A DNA stretch of 64,000 nucleotides, from contig OU015501.1 in the NCBI GenBank assembly GCA_907164885.2, positions 18,693,117-18,757,116 of the forward strand, read 5' to 3'. Each line of letters begins with the position of its first letter. The stretch's first letter is position 1. The position numbers and the translations under genes are program-made. This document shows positions 25,516-40,742 of the stretch, in pieces. Source of the DNA: Dolomedes plantarius. Lineage: Eukaryota; Arthropoda; Arachnida; Araneae; Dolomedidae. The notes under the pieces are model-generated. The model saw nothing but the letters and a program-made list of their open reading frames with translations. It ran no database searches and had not been told where the DNA came from.

Positions 25516-26311
25516 ATCCTTCAACAATGTCAGTAAGTTATAATTATGCGATGTTAGAATTGCATTTACTGAATATTTTTTTTACGTGAGTCTGTTTTTG
25601 GAAAAAAGAGGGTTTCTTTCTGCTGATTTTTTGACACACGAATTTACTTCTTCTCTTCAGTAATAAGAAATGAAATGAATAAATGGTTAGCTACCCTTTG
25701 ATCAGAAATGTGACCCTGGTGCACCCAAACTGTTTGCTGAGAAACTAAATATTAAAATAAACTGTGTTGTTTTCCCCCTACTTCCTCTCTTGATAAACTT
25801 CAAATAACAACAGAAATAAAAAGCACTATTTCTTAAGTATACAACTGGTCTTGCAAATGAAGGAATCATTATTTAACATAAAAATAAGCAGAAACAATAG
25901 TTATCATAAATGGTTTCTTTCTATTACGGTTCTGATAGCAAAATTATCAAATTATTCCAAAAACATCTTTAATTTTTGTGTGTTATAAGGCTGAGACTAC
26001 AGACGCATTGCGCAAGGTGTAACCCGCACACACATGTATAAATAATATCATACCACAACTTCATATAAATTGACACAAATCAGTAAATAACAGCTTAAAA
26101 TCCACAACAGAAAATAAAATGACAGTCAATTTCCGATTAGTAAGTATGAGGCCACAGAGCATTAGATGTGGCTGTCTCTAAGGGAAAATCCTCAGTGTGG
26201 AGATCTCGATACTCTTTATAATTAAGAGAATCAATAATATTTTCCAGAATATTCTGCGCATAAAAAAAAGGGCTTAGGAGAAGATCAAAGGTTGAAACAA
26301 AATATATACTC

Positions 26312-26520
26312 CTATGCCCGCTTTTCAACAGTGGAATACGATGTCGATACGGAGCAAATAAACAAAACTAAGATGATGGGGACAAAAGTCGACAACTGAA
26401 TAATGCAGCGACCAGCCTGCATCGCCAGGTAGGCTGAATAAACTATCTCTACTGGAGTGCTCTTTTTTGGCATACTCGATAAAGTATCAACCCTCCCCAG
26501 AACGTTTGCAGTTCGTTTTA
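26312..26520 (-). CDS. Candidate exon of an unrecognised small protein
   Basis: A good acceptor (CTTTCTCGATTCTATTGCAG) precedes a frame that stays open for 68 codons to a TAG. It contains an ATG giving MPKKSTPVEIVYSAYLAMQA, then a hydrophobic stretch FVPIILVLFICSV, then STVEKRA and the stop. This area is GC-richer than the surrounding 15 kb. I recognise no family. It could be a short membrane or secreted protein, or a chance frame inside the long CPEB 3' region, which is on the same strand. Confidence 0.25.
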
Positions 26521-29500
26521 CTGCAATAGAATCGAGAAAGAAGGATTAAGAGATAAAGGATATAAGATGAAATCAATTGGAATAAGAAACACATTCATGA
26601 TCAAATATCATTCCGGGTTATCGACAGAGAAAAAGACAGGTCATTGACCAACACTGAAGCGTCAGAAAATAGTTTTTTTCAAAAAGGATTTTTGGACAAT
26701 TCTCCAGTTTACACCATACAGTTTACTATGTATGCCATGTCTCCACACCTGCGATAAATTCATAACGTCGTTCGCACCTGTAGGGCTGCGGTCTTATGAG
26801 AATTGCAGCGATACGTATTAATCCGAAACTAATTGACATTTTATTTCCTATTTTCGATTTTAAGAGGCTATTATTTGTTTATTTATAATTCTTCACAAGT
26901 TTAATACTTGAAATATGTTTATATAAAATTTGAAATAAAAGTACCCAGGTGAGAATTCTAGCCAAGCAACAAATTTCATTTCATTTCTTGTCCAAATAAA
27001 ACAGATACTAGTGTAAGCATGTACCACGGATTCACATTGTGATTAAGAGTGGCGAATAATGTATTTCTACATGATTTTTTTACCCCCATCACATATTTCC
27101 TCGCATTGTAATGTCAAGGAGGATTTCTATAAAAAAATTCATTATTAGTCGAACTTTGGTAGATTATCCTAATACGGTTTTGTATTGTTTGAATCTTTTC
27201 CAGTCTTTACTCACCTGAAAGCTTAATTCTAACCGTTGTTTGAGAAAAAATGGTTAACCATCATCAACAGAGTCATTTTATCTTTGACATTTTAATATAA
27301 ATGCCGCCAAATATGAAAAGGTTTTTTTCCCCTTAAAAATTTGACAGTTATAAACTCAAATGCTTGGTCGGTGTTGTACAGATCGCCACAGACATCTAAC
27401 ACAATTTTAGGGCCAAAGAACCTCAAAGGAAAAAAATGCTCAATCAAGGGTCAATATTTTCATTTAACATTACAAAATTTATTACAATGGTACAGCTATT
27501 ATCGTGAGAAAATCAATGAACATACTTTTTGGTTATTCTATATGTTGAGAACAATGTGCTACAGACAAAGGATAAGCATGTGTTTAAAATTTTTGCATAA
27601 AGATTCATACACATGCGAGATTTATAGTACTGTTGTTTCTACATTTAGAGTTACATTTAGAAATTAGTTGGAAACAAACATGCAATTTTCTTGTCAGTGC
27701 TTTTAAGATACTATTTAAAGTTACATTTTACTTCTATATTACCAACTATAGTCGGGAATCACTGATTGGTAACTGCCAAATGCAGAGGATATACCAAACG
27801 AGAAATTTTTTTTTTTTTTTTGAAGACAATTTTTATGAGATTACATGATAAAAACACAAATAATAAACATGGAAGAATGAATGATATTTTTTTTAAAAAT
27901 GCAAGTATGAAGAAAAACTACACTTTTAAACAAAATTTTATACCATTGTATTGCGACAGGTTTTAAAATCTAAATAAAATATGTACATATTGTTTTATTT
28001 TGGTGAGAATGCTCGTCAGTATGTTGAACTTCATATGTTAAAATGTATTGATTAATAAAGCATAATAATATCGATCCAAGTTAGCATTATACTTATAAGC
28101 TAAACTAGGTATGGTACTAATACATTCAAAAGTTTTTAAAGAGACATTAGAAATATGATTTTATGTAACATTTAGGCACTAACAATCTGCAACCAGAAGG
28201 AATTTGGATGGCGGCACTGAATAGCGCTATTCATTGGAATATAAAAAAAGTTCTTGCGTACCAATACAAACTATGTTTGGAACTTGTAACCAACTAAATT
28301 TACATTAAGGTGAATAAGACTTGATTTTATGTATTAAAGGAGACGGCTAGGGATAAAGGGAAAAATGTAATTTTTTACACAGAAAACTGAAAATGTATGA
28401 AAAGGATTGCATCATTAAAGGAGACTCACCGAAAAAGTACGTAGAATTTTATTGTTTCACAACCTCCTAACATCAGATCTTTTTTCTTGCTAGATAATTT
28501 TCAGCAAATACAGATCTATGCAAAGAAACATCTAAATATTACGGTACAAGTTTTTTCACTTGACAATAGAGTAAACAGAAATCGGAGGATTAAACGATTA
28601 AGAATGCCCCACGTGATACAACTACTATGTTGAGAATGAATATTGCCAACAACGAAACAAGAGATGTAAAGAAATTTAGTCTCATTATAAGGCTGATAAT
28701 TTTGTTAGATGACACAGATGCTATTTAGTAGCATTCAGTATAGAGGAAGGTGAGAACACACGTCATATATGTATTTGCAAGACAACAATTTTTAAAAATC
28801 TAAATATTAAGTTAGTAAATTTCTGGGAAATTAAGTGTCATGTGCTTGGGATATTTTATTAAATAACTTCTGTCAGCATAGTTTTAGTGCTTTTATTTGA
28901 ACTACAATAAATAACTAGCACACAATAATCTTGAAAGTTATACAATCAATTTTCACTGTCAGGAGAGTACGAACCATATGTAATATAATGTTCAGTACCA
29001 AAAGATCTCTTACCACAGTTTGTGGGAAAAATAACAAAACAATATCCAAAGATATACCTTACAAAATAACAAAAACATGGAACTTGTCCACAGTTATGAA
29101 ATGTAATAGATTAAAAAACTGTAGCAGTCATTTCAGCTTGAGACAAATCAACATTTAGAATGCTATAAACAACTAACTCTACAATTCTCACAAGAAATGC
29201 ATGGCATATGAATTGATACGAATCTCTTTCACATAAAGACAAATTTTTTCTTTTTTTTGATGAACCAGAAAATATCACACATGGTACAGAACAACAGGAT
29301 AATTATGATTAGAAATGGAAAGTAAACTGGAAAAACACGTAGTAGCTAAATGAAGAAAGCTGGCAATAAATTCTTGTGATATGTCTTTAATACGACTGTA
29401 GCACATTAATGTTAATGTTCAGCGGGACTAAAGAATTGCAAACAATTTCTCCAAATAGTTTAAGAATTTTTTGAAAGCATCTGAATCTGAAGTGTTATAG

Positions 29501-32500
29501 CTGCATCATACATGTAATTCAGGGAAGGCACATTTTACAGAATCGTATTTTTGTGAAAGTGAAAAGGTGGGGGCAGGTGAGAACTATCATTTAATAGGAA
29601 GTTAAGTTGAAGTCACTGAATTCGTGATTTATTGCCCAATGAAATCTTATATCAAAAATACCCAGTAAATTAATAACATTTTAAAATAGAAATGAGAGAG
29701 AAACTGCTTTTTTCATTCAGCTACCATTAGATTCCAGTTTCAGATAAGTGAACGCTGCCATCCCCAACTTTCTCACCTGAGACACACATCTGTCCACATG
29801 CGTGTAATTATTAAAAGCTACATTTTATATATCTTTACCTAATAATGAATATTTAGAAGTTCACCAAAGCTTCTAAAATTGAATTATCTATTTATAAAAC
29901 AGCCAGGTGAAATCTTAAGTATGCAATTTTTTTGCTTATGAATAACTACATAATTCATTTTTGAAAAAAATAATAATTCATTCTTTTCTTTCTGTCTTTT
30001 TTTGGCCATTTTGCCAACTGAGATGTATCACAAACGAAGTGGAGGACTTTTTTGCCTCGAATTAATGGTACCAATACTGAGTACACATTGCACACTGCTA
30101 CCAATGAAATATTGCGTAGCAGCCATGGATGGTTACAATTCTAGAGAAATATCAATTCTGTACTAGGAATCGTTCACAAAACATCCACTGTTCTCGCTGA
30201 CCTTGAACACAATTTGCATCACAAACATGCTTTTATGTAGACAAAAATGCTAGTGACAAGTTAAAATAGACATTATAAAATCAACATTCATACAGAATAC
30301 AATACTCAGTTAAAGCACACATACTTGATTAACTCTTATATGGCACACAAGTAGCAAATTACAATTTAGATGGTATTTTTAAAGCTTTTCCCAAACTGCC
30401 AAAAAATACTTCAGCATTATTGCTTTTTTAGTATTGTATTTCAAATTGAATGAACGTTTTTAACCAATACTTTGAGCTAGAAGATGCTTTCTTTCATGAA
30501 TAGAGAGCTGCACGGATAAACAAATTTAAACCAATGAAGAATTTTAATGGAAATTATGAATAATGTTACAGATAAACACAACATTTCACACTAGATAAAG
30601 CACACAATACACACACTTTTGCTTGTGTTAATAATAGAAAATTACTACAGCTAATGAAAAATTACTGCATCAATTACTTACAGTTTTTGTACAAAATACT
30701 GGCTATTTACATTGGTTTATTATCTATAAAATATCACAACATATCACAAGCCAAATGACTGACGTCATACGAAACTTTCATTTTTTTCATTTTTTTATAT
30801 ATTTTTTACAACCACGGAGAGCTACACTCATGACATTTTGTGAACGATTCCTATTGATTGCACTCACCCCCATCTAGCAAAATAGTTCCTTCATTCTATG
30901 CTTCATTGGAAGCTATGCTTGCAAAAATGTGTAGCACCATACAAAAAAATAAGTTCCATCTATGATGACACTGTGCTGCTAACGTTCAGTGATCAAGAAA
31001 TGTTAACATCCACCAAGCAATACTACAACAACCAGAAAAATACAAAATGTTAAATGTTATAAATCTTGAGAAAATTTAACATTACATATAAAGGGTTTAT
31101 TAAAAAGATATATTTTTCTGTGTTATCCATGTCTATGACAATAAAAAAGTTTTTGAAAAGCTCACCCTCATCTCGTATTTCACAGAATTTGCTTTGTTGT
31201 TGACAGTACAAAATATAATTACAAAACATAGCCATATTTATATTCTCTAGTGTTGCTCATCTAAAAAGAAGCATGCAGCCACAAGGTATAAATATGAAAA
31301 AGAGGAACAGAGATAAAGTTTTAATAAAGGCATTGAGGGGAATAAATTAGACTTTGGCACAGCTATTGAGTACACATACAAAAATTAAATGCCTATTGAC
31401 AATACAAAAATATGCTTGTAATGTTTTAAACACTCTGCTAACATCTCTTCTAATTACACATAGCAAAATTAAACTAATATATCCAGTTTACTGAAAGCTT
31501 TTTCATCCATTGAAGAGAGTAAAAATTAAGAGTTAAATTAATTGATATTTCAGTCAGTAAATGGGAAAATAGATAATATTTAGAGAAAAACAAATTTTAC
31601 ACAGGTAATTTTCAGAAATATTTTTGAAAGTCAATAACAATCAATTTTTAAGTAATAAGCACAAATCATGTTAGAAAATATGCTATGATGTAAAATATAT
31701 GCTCTTCATTTCAACAGCAGATATTAGCCTTTTGTACTTGGCTACAGAGCCTGGCTCAACACTTGAAAAAATTTATTTTCAAAGATTTTTAAGTTTTGAA
31801 AAGTTAAAATTCTTTCTATCAGTTATACATTTGAACACACTTTGTTTCTCGTTTGTTAGGAATCGCTTGCTGCTAAATAAGTATTTGAAAATCTAACATT
31901 TTTAGGTAAAACTAAACTATGAAAATTCTACCTAAATCAACATGAACAATGCTCTATCAACACTTAAATATGTACAGTTTCAGAGGAATTTCTGAAGAGA
32001 ATTAAATTATATAGCACAAGATAGAGAGAAGAAAATGAGCTATAATTAGATCAGTAGTATAGTAACATATAATTCCTAAATAACTTTATAAGTTTACTTG
32101 CTACAAATAACTAAAGAATTTTAAGTTCTAAAATATTTGACAGCTGAAAATCTAGAATGAATGGAAAGGAAAATATTAGTATACAAGATATTTTGTCATT
32201 AAGAAATATAGTTCAGAGCAATTTAAATGTATAGCAGCTGTATACTGCAGAGGCACACAAACTGGGATTTTGCTATTACATACTAAAAATAAACACATGA
32301 CTGGGTGCAAGAAAAAAAAATGAAAGAGTTTAAGTTTTAGGAATCTGATGCATAACAATTTAGACAAAATTTATTTTAAATAAGTTAGTTACAGTATGCA
32401 GAAGGCTATACAGTTAGTTCACACAAAAGAAAGGAATGTTTTAAGATGGTCAATGGTTTTATTATTTACAAATATCCTTTACATGACTAGATACATAAGA

Positions 32501-35500
32501 CCAATAGTAACTATATAAACCTATAAGAAATGATGAAGGATGTCCCAATCACAAAACAAAGTCATGTATTTATACTTTGAGTGATATGTGCTTTAAACAG
32601 TAATGTTGGTAAAGGTATCATGTAAATGCAAATTCTATAAAAAGGAAGCAGTGACACTTAAATGGAAAAAAATAAAAGCACTGTAATGAAAATTTAATCA
32701 TATTGATAAAAATGCCAAAATTAAATACTTCTAGGCATGACAACATATGAAGGTTTTAAACAATATTTCAACTTTTATATATATATATGCATATATATAT
32801 ACACACACACAGCATAGATTCTGATAAAATATGCATTTCCAAAACTTCGATATGTATAAAATAAAACTGGGTTATGATCAATTCGCAGTAACACAGATAT
32901 CTAAACTGGATGAATATGTAAGCATATAAAAGTGATTCCACTCTTAATTATTAATATTGGTGAAAAATTTTAAAGACTGAAAGGACTAAATTATTTTAAT
33001 ATGGCTATGAAATTACAAGTTGCATCAAAAGTTACATAAAAATCTATTGTTTCAAAAATTTAAACTTAGAACTTGTTATTTTTAGAGTTGTATTTAACTA
33101 AGGCACTATAGAATTTAAAAATTACAAACAATCAAAATTTAAAATGTGAACTTTTTGTACTTTTGAAATAAATGTATATAAACTTTTCCCGTTTATTAAT
33201 CATTATTTTAACATTTAAAATAGTTTTATAGTTATTCAGAGATAATGGTAAATAAATTTAAATTCTCAAACTAAAATATCTTGTTTAAATAAACTTAAGA
33301 TTAAACATATTTTGCAAATTGCAAATTTTACAGAAAAAAGAAGAGGATTGAAGTGAAAATATGAGTTTTAAAGTGTGCATAGATATTTTAAATGCATAGT
33401 TAGATAGACTGATTTTTTAGAAACATCTAAAATAATCATTAAATATTTATCTTAATATAAAAGAAAATTAAAAAGCAAGAACAGGCTGGCAAAGAGAAAA
33501 CAAATGTTCTATTTAAAATTTTGCATAGTTTGGAAAAAGTTATATTTTTATAAAATGCTAACAAAAAAACATATTCTAAAAAGGAGGGGTTTCAAGACAA
33601 AATTCCCTAAAACTTCTGAAGAATCTAAGAAACTGAAATTAAAGTCAGTGTAAAGTTTGTATAGTTAAAGAAAGATCCCTATGGGTGTTTTCTAAAATTA
33701 AAATATTCCCATACCTATATTTATAAATAGCTATTTTTCTTTCATTTATTTTTTGGACCAGTAGTACAAAGGAAATTGGCCTTGGAATATCATAGATAAG
33801 TACAACCATGCGTATATTTAATTTGCTTTCTGTGGGTATTAACCATCAGTCTAAAATAATGTTTAGTGCCTAAATAAAATCAACAAATGAATTTCCAATT
33901 ATCAAGAGACCCCTGCTGTAATGAAAGCAATAATTTATTTAATTTGTTCAGTTATTTTACTAACAGTATGCAGTGACATGCATTTCTAACAAACGTTTTA
34001 ATAAAAATTATCAAATACAATTAAATTGAAAATTTAAGGAAATAACTTGATTTGTAATTTTAATGATAAATTTACATAACAATCATATGCACTCCAGAAA
34101 TATTAACAGTAACATGAAAGAGGGAAATTATTTATTTTTGAGTACCAGTTATGTTGATATATAAACTTAAAAGAAAAATAAATTTCTTGTTGGAAGTATG
34201 TGTTCATAAGTATATCTTTAAAGTATCTATACATTGTGAGATAGTTTACCACAAATCTGCACCCTAGCCATGAACACCGAAACCAATTTAACTGTTTCAC
34301 TTTACACGAATAATTCTTTTGGGAGTCTAATTAAAAATTTAGTTCTTTAATTTGTAGAGTAATATGTAGTTTTAAAATAGGAGATGCTAGTTTTGCATTG
34401 CCATTAAAAAGTATGCACATCACTCACAACTCCAGACATAGGTAAAATTTTAAAAGCCAGAAAAATTTTAAGTAGTGGAAAGTTATGTTCACAGAATGCA
34501 ATAGATTGTAAACAATTTTTGAGAAGTAGTTATAAAAAATCGGTATATACATTCACAAATGATTTCATGATGTATAACATATTACCTAAAGCTATGATAG
34601 CATTGAAAAATATATTTATAAGATTTGGAAAAAAAAGGCAAAACAAATTAATATTCAATTTGAATACACTAGATTGTCATTACAGAATGAATTCATTCAA
34701 GACATATAAAGGAATAGAGATAAAAATAATGGTTTCCTTCATATGCATTACACATGGAGCTTATTGTTATATATATGAATTATGAAGCAAAATGTGTCAG
34801 AGTTCTGCAGTAAAATAAAACACTGCATACTTCCTTGATTGCATATTAATGTTGCATATTGGCATATAATACATTACAAATCCTACCTTAATATAATAAT
34901 AGTATAAGGAAAAGAAAAATAAATTTTTATAGCTTGTATTTAAAGTTTCCAGGGCATTTCAGCTGTTAAACCAATATTTGATCTTAATTTTTAATATTGA
35001 ACATGCTATTAAATATAAATTTAAATATGTGCCTGCAAATACACAAATATACAGGAACAGCAGGGAGATGTAAATTACAAAAAACCAAATGAAATCATAA
35101 CATATGCACCTAGTTCTCGTGTACACAAAAGGCAGTAGCTGGAAATAACAGTGCATCATGAAAATATGTTTCTTTTGCATTACAATATGAAAAAGATATC
35201 TACTTAGCAAATACTTCAGACAGTGTGTTCCAGAAACATTCAGTGCAAATTTAGACCACATAAAAAATCTTTATTAAAAGTGATGGAACAATATCAATTT
35301 TCTCTACTGAGAGAATAAATTATTTTCACTCTCATACAGAATTATATTTCTCAGCATAAAAAAAAGTATTTAACTTTTCATGTTAAAATGTCTAGAAAAG
35401 TTATATTGTATATTATTTGATTCAATTTCTGCTAAAAAATTAAAACAGCTTTCTTCTAATTACAAAGATTATAAAGTAAGAAAAGAAAGGGAGAAAGACA

Positions 35501-38500
35501 AAAAATCTAGTATTAAAACAATCTGGCACAGAGCGCATATTGATCTGACAGAGGTTATAGGGTGATATGAATACATTATGATCCTTATATAAAAACATAT
35601 GAAAGGAAACTAAAAGCAGTTATTAGACTAGCATCTAATAAAAGGTGATCTAAGCTTTCTGAGAGTAGATTAATAAAGTTTAAAACTAAACTACTCTATG
35701 TAGTCATCTTGCATAACCTTAAATACTTATGATAAATTTAATACAATAGATCACACTTCTAAGCATATATTATAAACATGAAAGGCAAAACAGAAAAGGC
35801 AATTTTAATATTTTCATAAACTTTTTAGTTGATACAGTACATTTGTTCAGTGCAAATGATAAATTAAATGGACAGAATAAATGCAAGAATATTAGCTACT
35901 GATACAATCATTACAATATTAATGCCATTTCATAAAATTTTATGTTATGCTTTCTGAGGGTAAAATCCCTTATGGTGTGAAATCAATGTAAGATAACCAT
36001 AAATACAAATGTCATAGAAACAGTTAAATATAAAAACATATTGGCATGGAAATATAGTCTCTTTATCCACTAAAATGCAACTTATATATCTAAATAACAT
36101 ATTTTTATTAATTTCTTACAATTAACTTATTACGATCAATACAGTAAGTAAACACTTGACTATTTTATTTCAAAAACATTTAAATAAAGCCTATGCAAAA
36201 TGAGAACTGGGTGTATATTATACATGTATTTATCTATGTAATTTTTTTTTACAAACTAGATATATCTTATAATTACATATGTATAATGTATGTGTGCATG
36301 TATGAGTTTGGTACTTAAAATAATAATTAATACATACTTTCCTTGCTTTGCATAAGATATCAACTCCAGTTGTATAATCTAATCACCATAATTATTTGAA
36401 AATTATTACAGTTAAGCCTAGTTTGAGGTATAACACATAACTTACACTTACACATTATTAAGTATACACAAAAATGTAAAATTTCTTTGATGTCTCTACT
36501 ACGGTTATTTCTAACCACATCCACCCTTACCAAGTACATGTATATCAAAATGGCATATGAGACATTTCTACGCACAGAAATATAAGGGGAGTTATTCAAG
36601 GTACAATAATAGAAGTCAATAAAATGAAATGCATTATATACTGAGTTAATTTATAAGTATAAAAGCACATCTAAAAAGAAAACTTTTGATGATCATAAAA
36701 TGAATATTGCCATTGGGCTTTCTCTTTTTTAGTAAGCAAAAATTATCATTGTTAAAAAATAAGTCTGTTTCAGACCAGTTAATTTTTCTTGTAACATACA
36801 AAATTTTATTGCTGTGTCCTTTTAGTATTGTAAAAACAAAGAACTGCAGTCTACAGATATATGACATTAACCAAAAAAATTTAAAATAATATCCAATGTA
36901 AAATCAAATTTACAATGAATTTTATAAAGAGGAAACTAAACTAGCTAAAACTAATTATGTTTTACCTACCATGATAATTTTTAAAGAGAAGAAATTAAAC
37001 AACACCCAAATCTGGAAAAAAACAACACAAAGCACTCTTAAAGAAATCACTTGGCAAGAAAGAATTAGATTAACTCCTTAAATATATAAAACTGCACTTT
37101 AAAAATTCTTATGAACATTTTAAAAAATATATTGAATCTAATTTGAAACATACATACACACGTACATAAATATATTGCATTCACAAATTACACAAGACAG
37201 ATATGAAATTTCCTTTTGATTAATGGAAAGAAAAATTCTCTCTTTAAAACTCTACTATAATTATATAAATGTAAAATTCTGAAATACAAAATGAATTACT
37301 TGAAACAGTGAGAACTTGTGGTGCTTTTAAGTTCAATCAACTTCCAAAAGATAATTACCCAGACATGCATACACACATATACATACATACACAGTAGAGT
37401 TCTTAGTGCATTGAATCAAAATAACAATCTTCTAATAAAATCATTCAACATTATGACTGCAAATTAAAAAGTACCTTGCACAATTTTTTTATTATTTATT
37501 TATATAAAATGCAGATGTAAACTGCAGGTATTTAACCCTACAAGTAATTAAGTAATGTACTTGTGCAATTTACTTACACAATTTAAACACTTTAAGATTA
37601 AATACCTAAGTACAAGGGATTTAAACAACTTCAGCAAAAATAAGGTGACTATTTCACTTAAACTAGTCCTGCCAATCCTGAAGTTACCATGAATTGTATT
37701 CAAAGAATGACATTTTATCATTTTTTTAATTGTCAATAGGGAGAAATGGCTACAAGGTACAATTATGTACTTTTTTCAGTCCTTAATCTGAAAGAACAAT
37801 TAGGAATGTACCTTATGACCAGAATAAATAAATTCATTTTCTACAGATATAAAGGAAAACCCACAAAATTCCCATTTTGTTGAAATAACTATAAAATTAG
37901 GTATCTTAGGGAGAGCAAAGAATTATGCACTCTTTTAGCATACATTCTATTTTAAAGTATAATACAAAGTATTAAAAAGTAGATTCCTTGTTTTCAGAAT
38001 TACATTTAGAGAAAGATACTAAGAGTGATTCTACTGTATATACACATGTATATCGTGGATGAACATATAAACAGAATAAAAAATAAAATCCGTAGGCATA
38101 GAGAAAAGATGAGTTAGTTATAGAGAATAAATATAAATTCACAGTAATGTGTTTCAAAAGATGACTACATGCACAAATCATAACAGAGGCCAATTTATAA
38201 GAAAAATATTACATGAACAATTATCATGTAATATAATTAGTAGTTATATTCATAAGATGAATTAATTTATTAAAACTACATAACTTTTTTTTAAATTCAA
38301 ACATGCATTTTAGCAGATCAAAAAGATAAGTTAGAAAAATGTTTTGTATTTATACAAGAACTTTCAGGCTGAAATACTAAGGCAGAAAGATTTATAAGTA
38401 GATACAAAATGGATATCTAGCAAAAACATATTGCACACATTTGTACAAAAAAGCACTATTACAAAATTGGTACAATAATTAACAAATGCATCTTTTTTTA

Positions 38501-40742
38501 AGACTGAGAATGTAATAACAAGAGGAGCTTACAAATTCACAATTAACTGTCTAGAATAACATGAAACACTTTTACTTCTGATTGTCCCTAAATCTACTAG
38601 TAAAGAATGTGCTAAGTAACTGCTCAATTCTGATGCGAAACTGTATGAAAATCTGTAGAATAGAGTCAACTAATATTAATAGGAAATAGAAATATATATG
38701 GTTTCTACAACATCAGAAATGCTGTGACTTTGTTAATGTGGAGTAAGTTCTAAGACCTTTTATGACAAAAATGACTAAAAATCAGTCCATGTAAATAGCA
38801 CTTTATCTGCCAACATACATACTAGGCATACCAACTATACCTAGATGACAGATAAAAAATGTCCAGTGAGCATGCATTTTAAAATGTATAAACATCAGTT
38901 GATATCAGTAGACATATTTATCTATCACTAGATTTGAAACACAGATAAAGGTTTCAGACTTCAACCTATAAATTTGAAATAAATGAGGCAGAGCCTGTAC
39001 AGATTATGTTACATATAAAAACCATATTTAAGTAGTTTAAATGTGCTCTTGTAATAATTCAGACTAAAAAATAATAGAAAAACATTGTTAATAAGAGACA
39101 TTTTAAAAATTATAACAAATTTGAAACAAAGAAAGCAAAAAAGAATACTTTGGTATTATATTGTTGTACATTATAAATTTTTTTTCTATTCTGCTCCTAG
39201 ACAGAGAAGGTAATATTACCTGGATAAAATTAAATAGAAATATGCAATAAAAAGTTTAAAAACATGCTTAAAAAACTATTTAGCTTTAGAATTGAGTGGA
39301 ATATAAGACACTGCACACATTTTTAAGAAAGTATTAAATTTAAAAAAATAGTATTACAGGATTAAAATTCAATTACTATAAAGTTTGTTAAAACAGATTG
39401 ATTTACAGATAATAAACATTTTATCGAAATTCATTTAAAAATGCTAGTATAGCATTTTAAGATTACTCATTAATGATAGTATGGAAATAAATGAAAATTA
39501 GGCTTATTGTGAATTGTTTCTCAAAATAATAGATTCTATTCACAAGGGAAGCAAACTCATAATAAGGTTTTGAAAAACTAAGAAAATAATTAAAATTTTA
39601 GAATGAAAGAAAATTAAACTGAAAATCATATTAATCAAATTAACTGAAATTAAAGAAAGGCATAAATACCAAATGAAATATGAAATTGCAATGTGCATAA
39701 ATTACTCTTTTGGACATCTGTATATTACAGTGAAATATTGTCTAATGTTTCTACTACTTTTCCAATTAACAATAGACAACAATTTCTAAAAAATATTTTA
39801 CCATGATTTTTGAAAAAATCTGTTACTATTTTCCATATAACATTAGATAATATTCCATAAAAATATTTTAATAGAATTTTTAAAAATATGAATGGAGAAA
39901 TAGTAAAATTGTAAACATTCCAAAAATTTTAAAAATATGTTTATACTTTTGGAATGATTTGTGACTGAAGTATAACACACAAGGAAATGCAAAATAATGG
40001 AGAAATAAATGAGTGAATGTGAATAAAATAATACTTAATAAAAAAATTAAAAATCAAGCATAAAGTATGACACATCGCAAATGTTACGAAATTGTCAGGA
40101 TCTTTTGAATTGTGAATTCATGACTGAATAAGTAAATATCACATACTCATATACAGGAAATGACCATTGAAACACCCCATCCCCTTTTGTCTATGTGGCA
40201 TATATGAAATATTTTAACTATATAATAAATATAGACAAATAATATAACAGAAATAACTCCAAAGGCCTAAATAAGTAGCAAACAAATAACATTTATTTTA
40301 ATATAAAAAATGACTTGATATTTAAATAGAGAATTATAGATCCAAAATTTGGCCATTAAAATTGTAAAATTTAACAAAACAAATGACAACAAATAACATG
40401 CTAGCTATATATAAACAGAAAAACAAAATTAAAACTAAAATAAGTAACCAAGAAATGAATATGGGCAAATTTTTATCTCCACATATCATTGTAACATGCT
40501 TAATGTATGTAATCATAAATAACTATTCAGTCATAAGGAACACACTAAAGTATATGTTTGCATATATAAATAACTTTAAGATAGGAACAAAAATCATCAC
40601 AATCTTGCCACACGAGCAAAAATTAAAAAACAAACAAAAACATTAATTAAATAAAATGCAAATAAAAACAAAATAATAACAGTACTTATAAATTTTGAAA
40701 TTATAAATGTTATTACGACTTAAAATTTTTGACAATTAAAGT
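26521..40742 (-). other. Long transposon-poor AT-rich tract, probable CPEB 3' UTR
   Basis: About 14 kb directly downstream of the CPEB stop codon with no recognisable protein exon, no inverted-repeat element, no SINE and only one very short TA/CA run (near 32776-32810). This contrasts sharply with the repeat-rich DNA on both sides. Long 3' UTRs are known for neuronal RNA-binding protein genes, so a 3' UTR is the simplest reading. A proximal poly(A) signal candidate (AATAAA on the - strand) lies at 40292-40297. UTR extent is inference. Confidence 0.45.
40651..40668 (-). promoter_or_regulatory. CPE-like motifs just after the CPEB stop
   Basis: On the transcript strand, TTTTTAT (40662-40668) and TTTTAT (40651-40656) lie about 75-90 nt after the stop codon. 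UUUUAU is the cytoplasmic polyadenylation element bound by CPEB1-type proteins, and CPEB2-4 prefer U-rich sites. Self-regulation is possible, but such words are frequent in AT-rich DNA. Confidence 0.25.
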
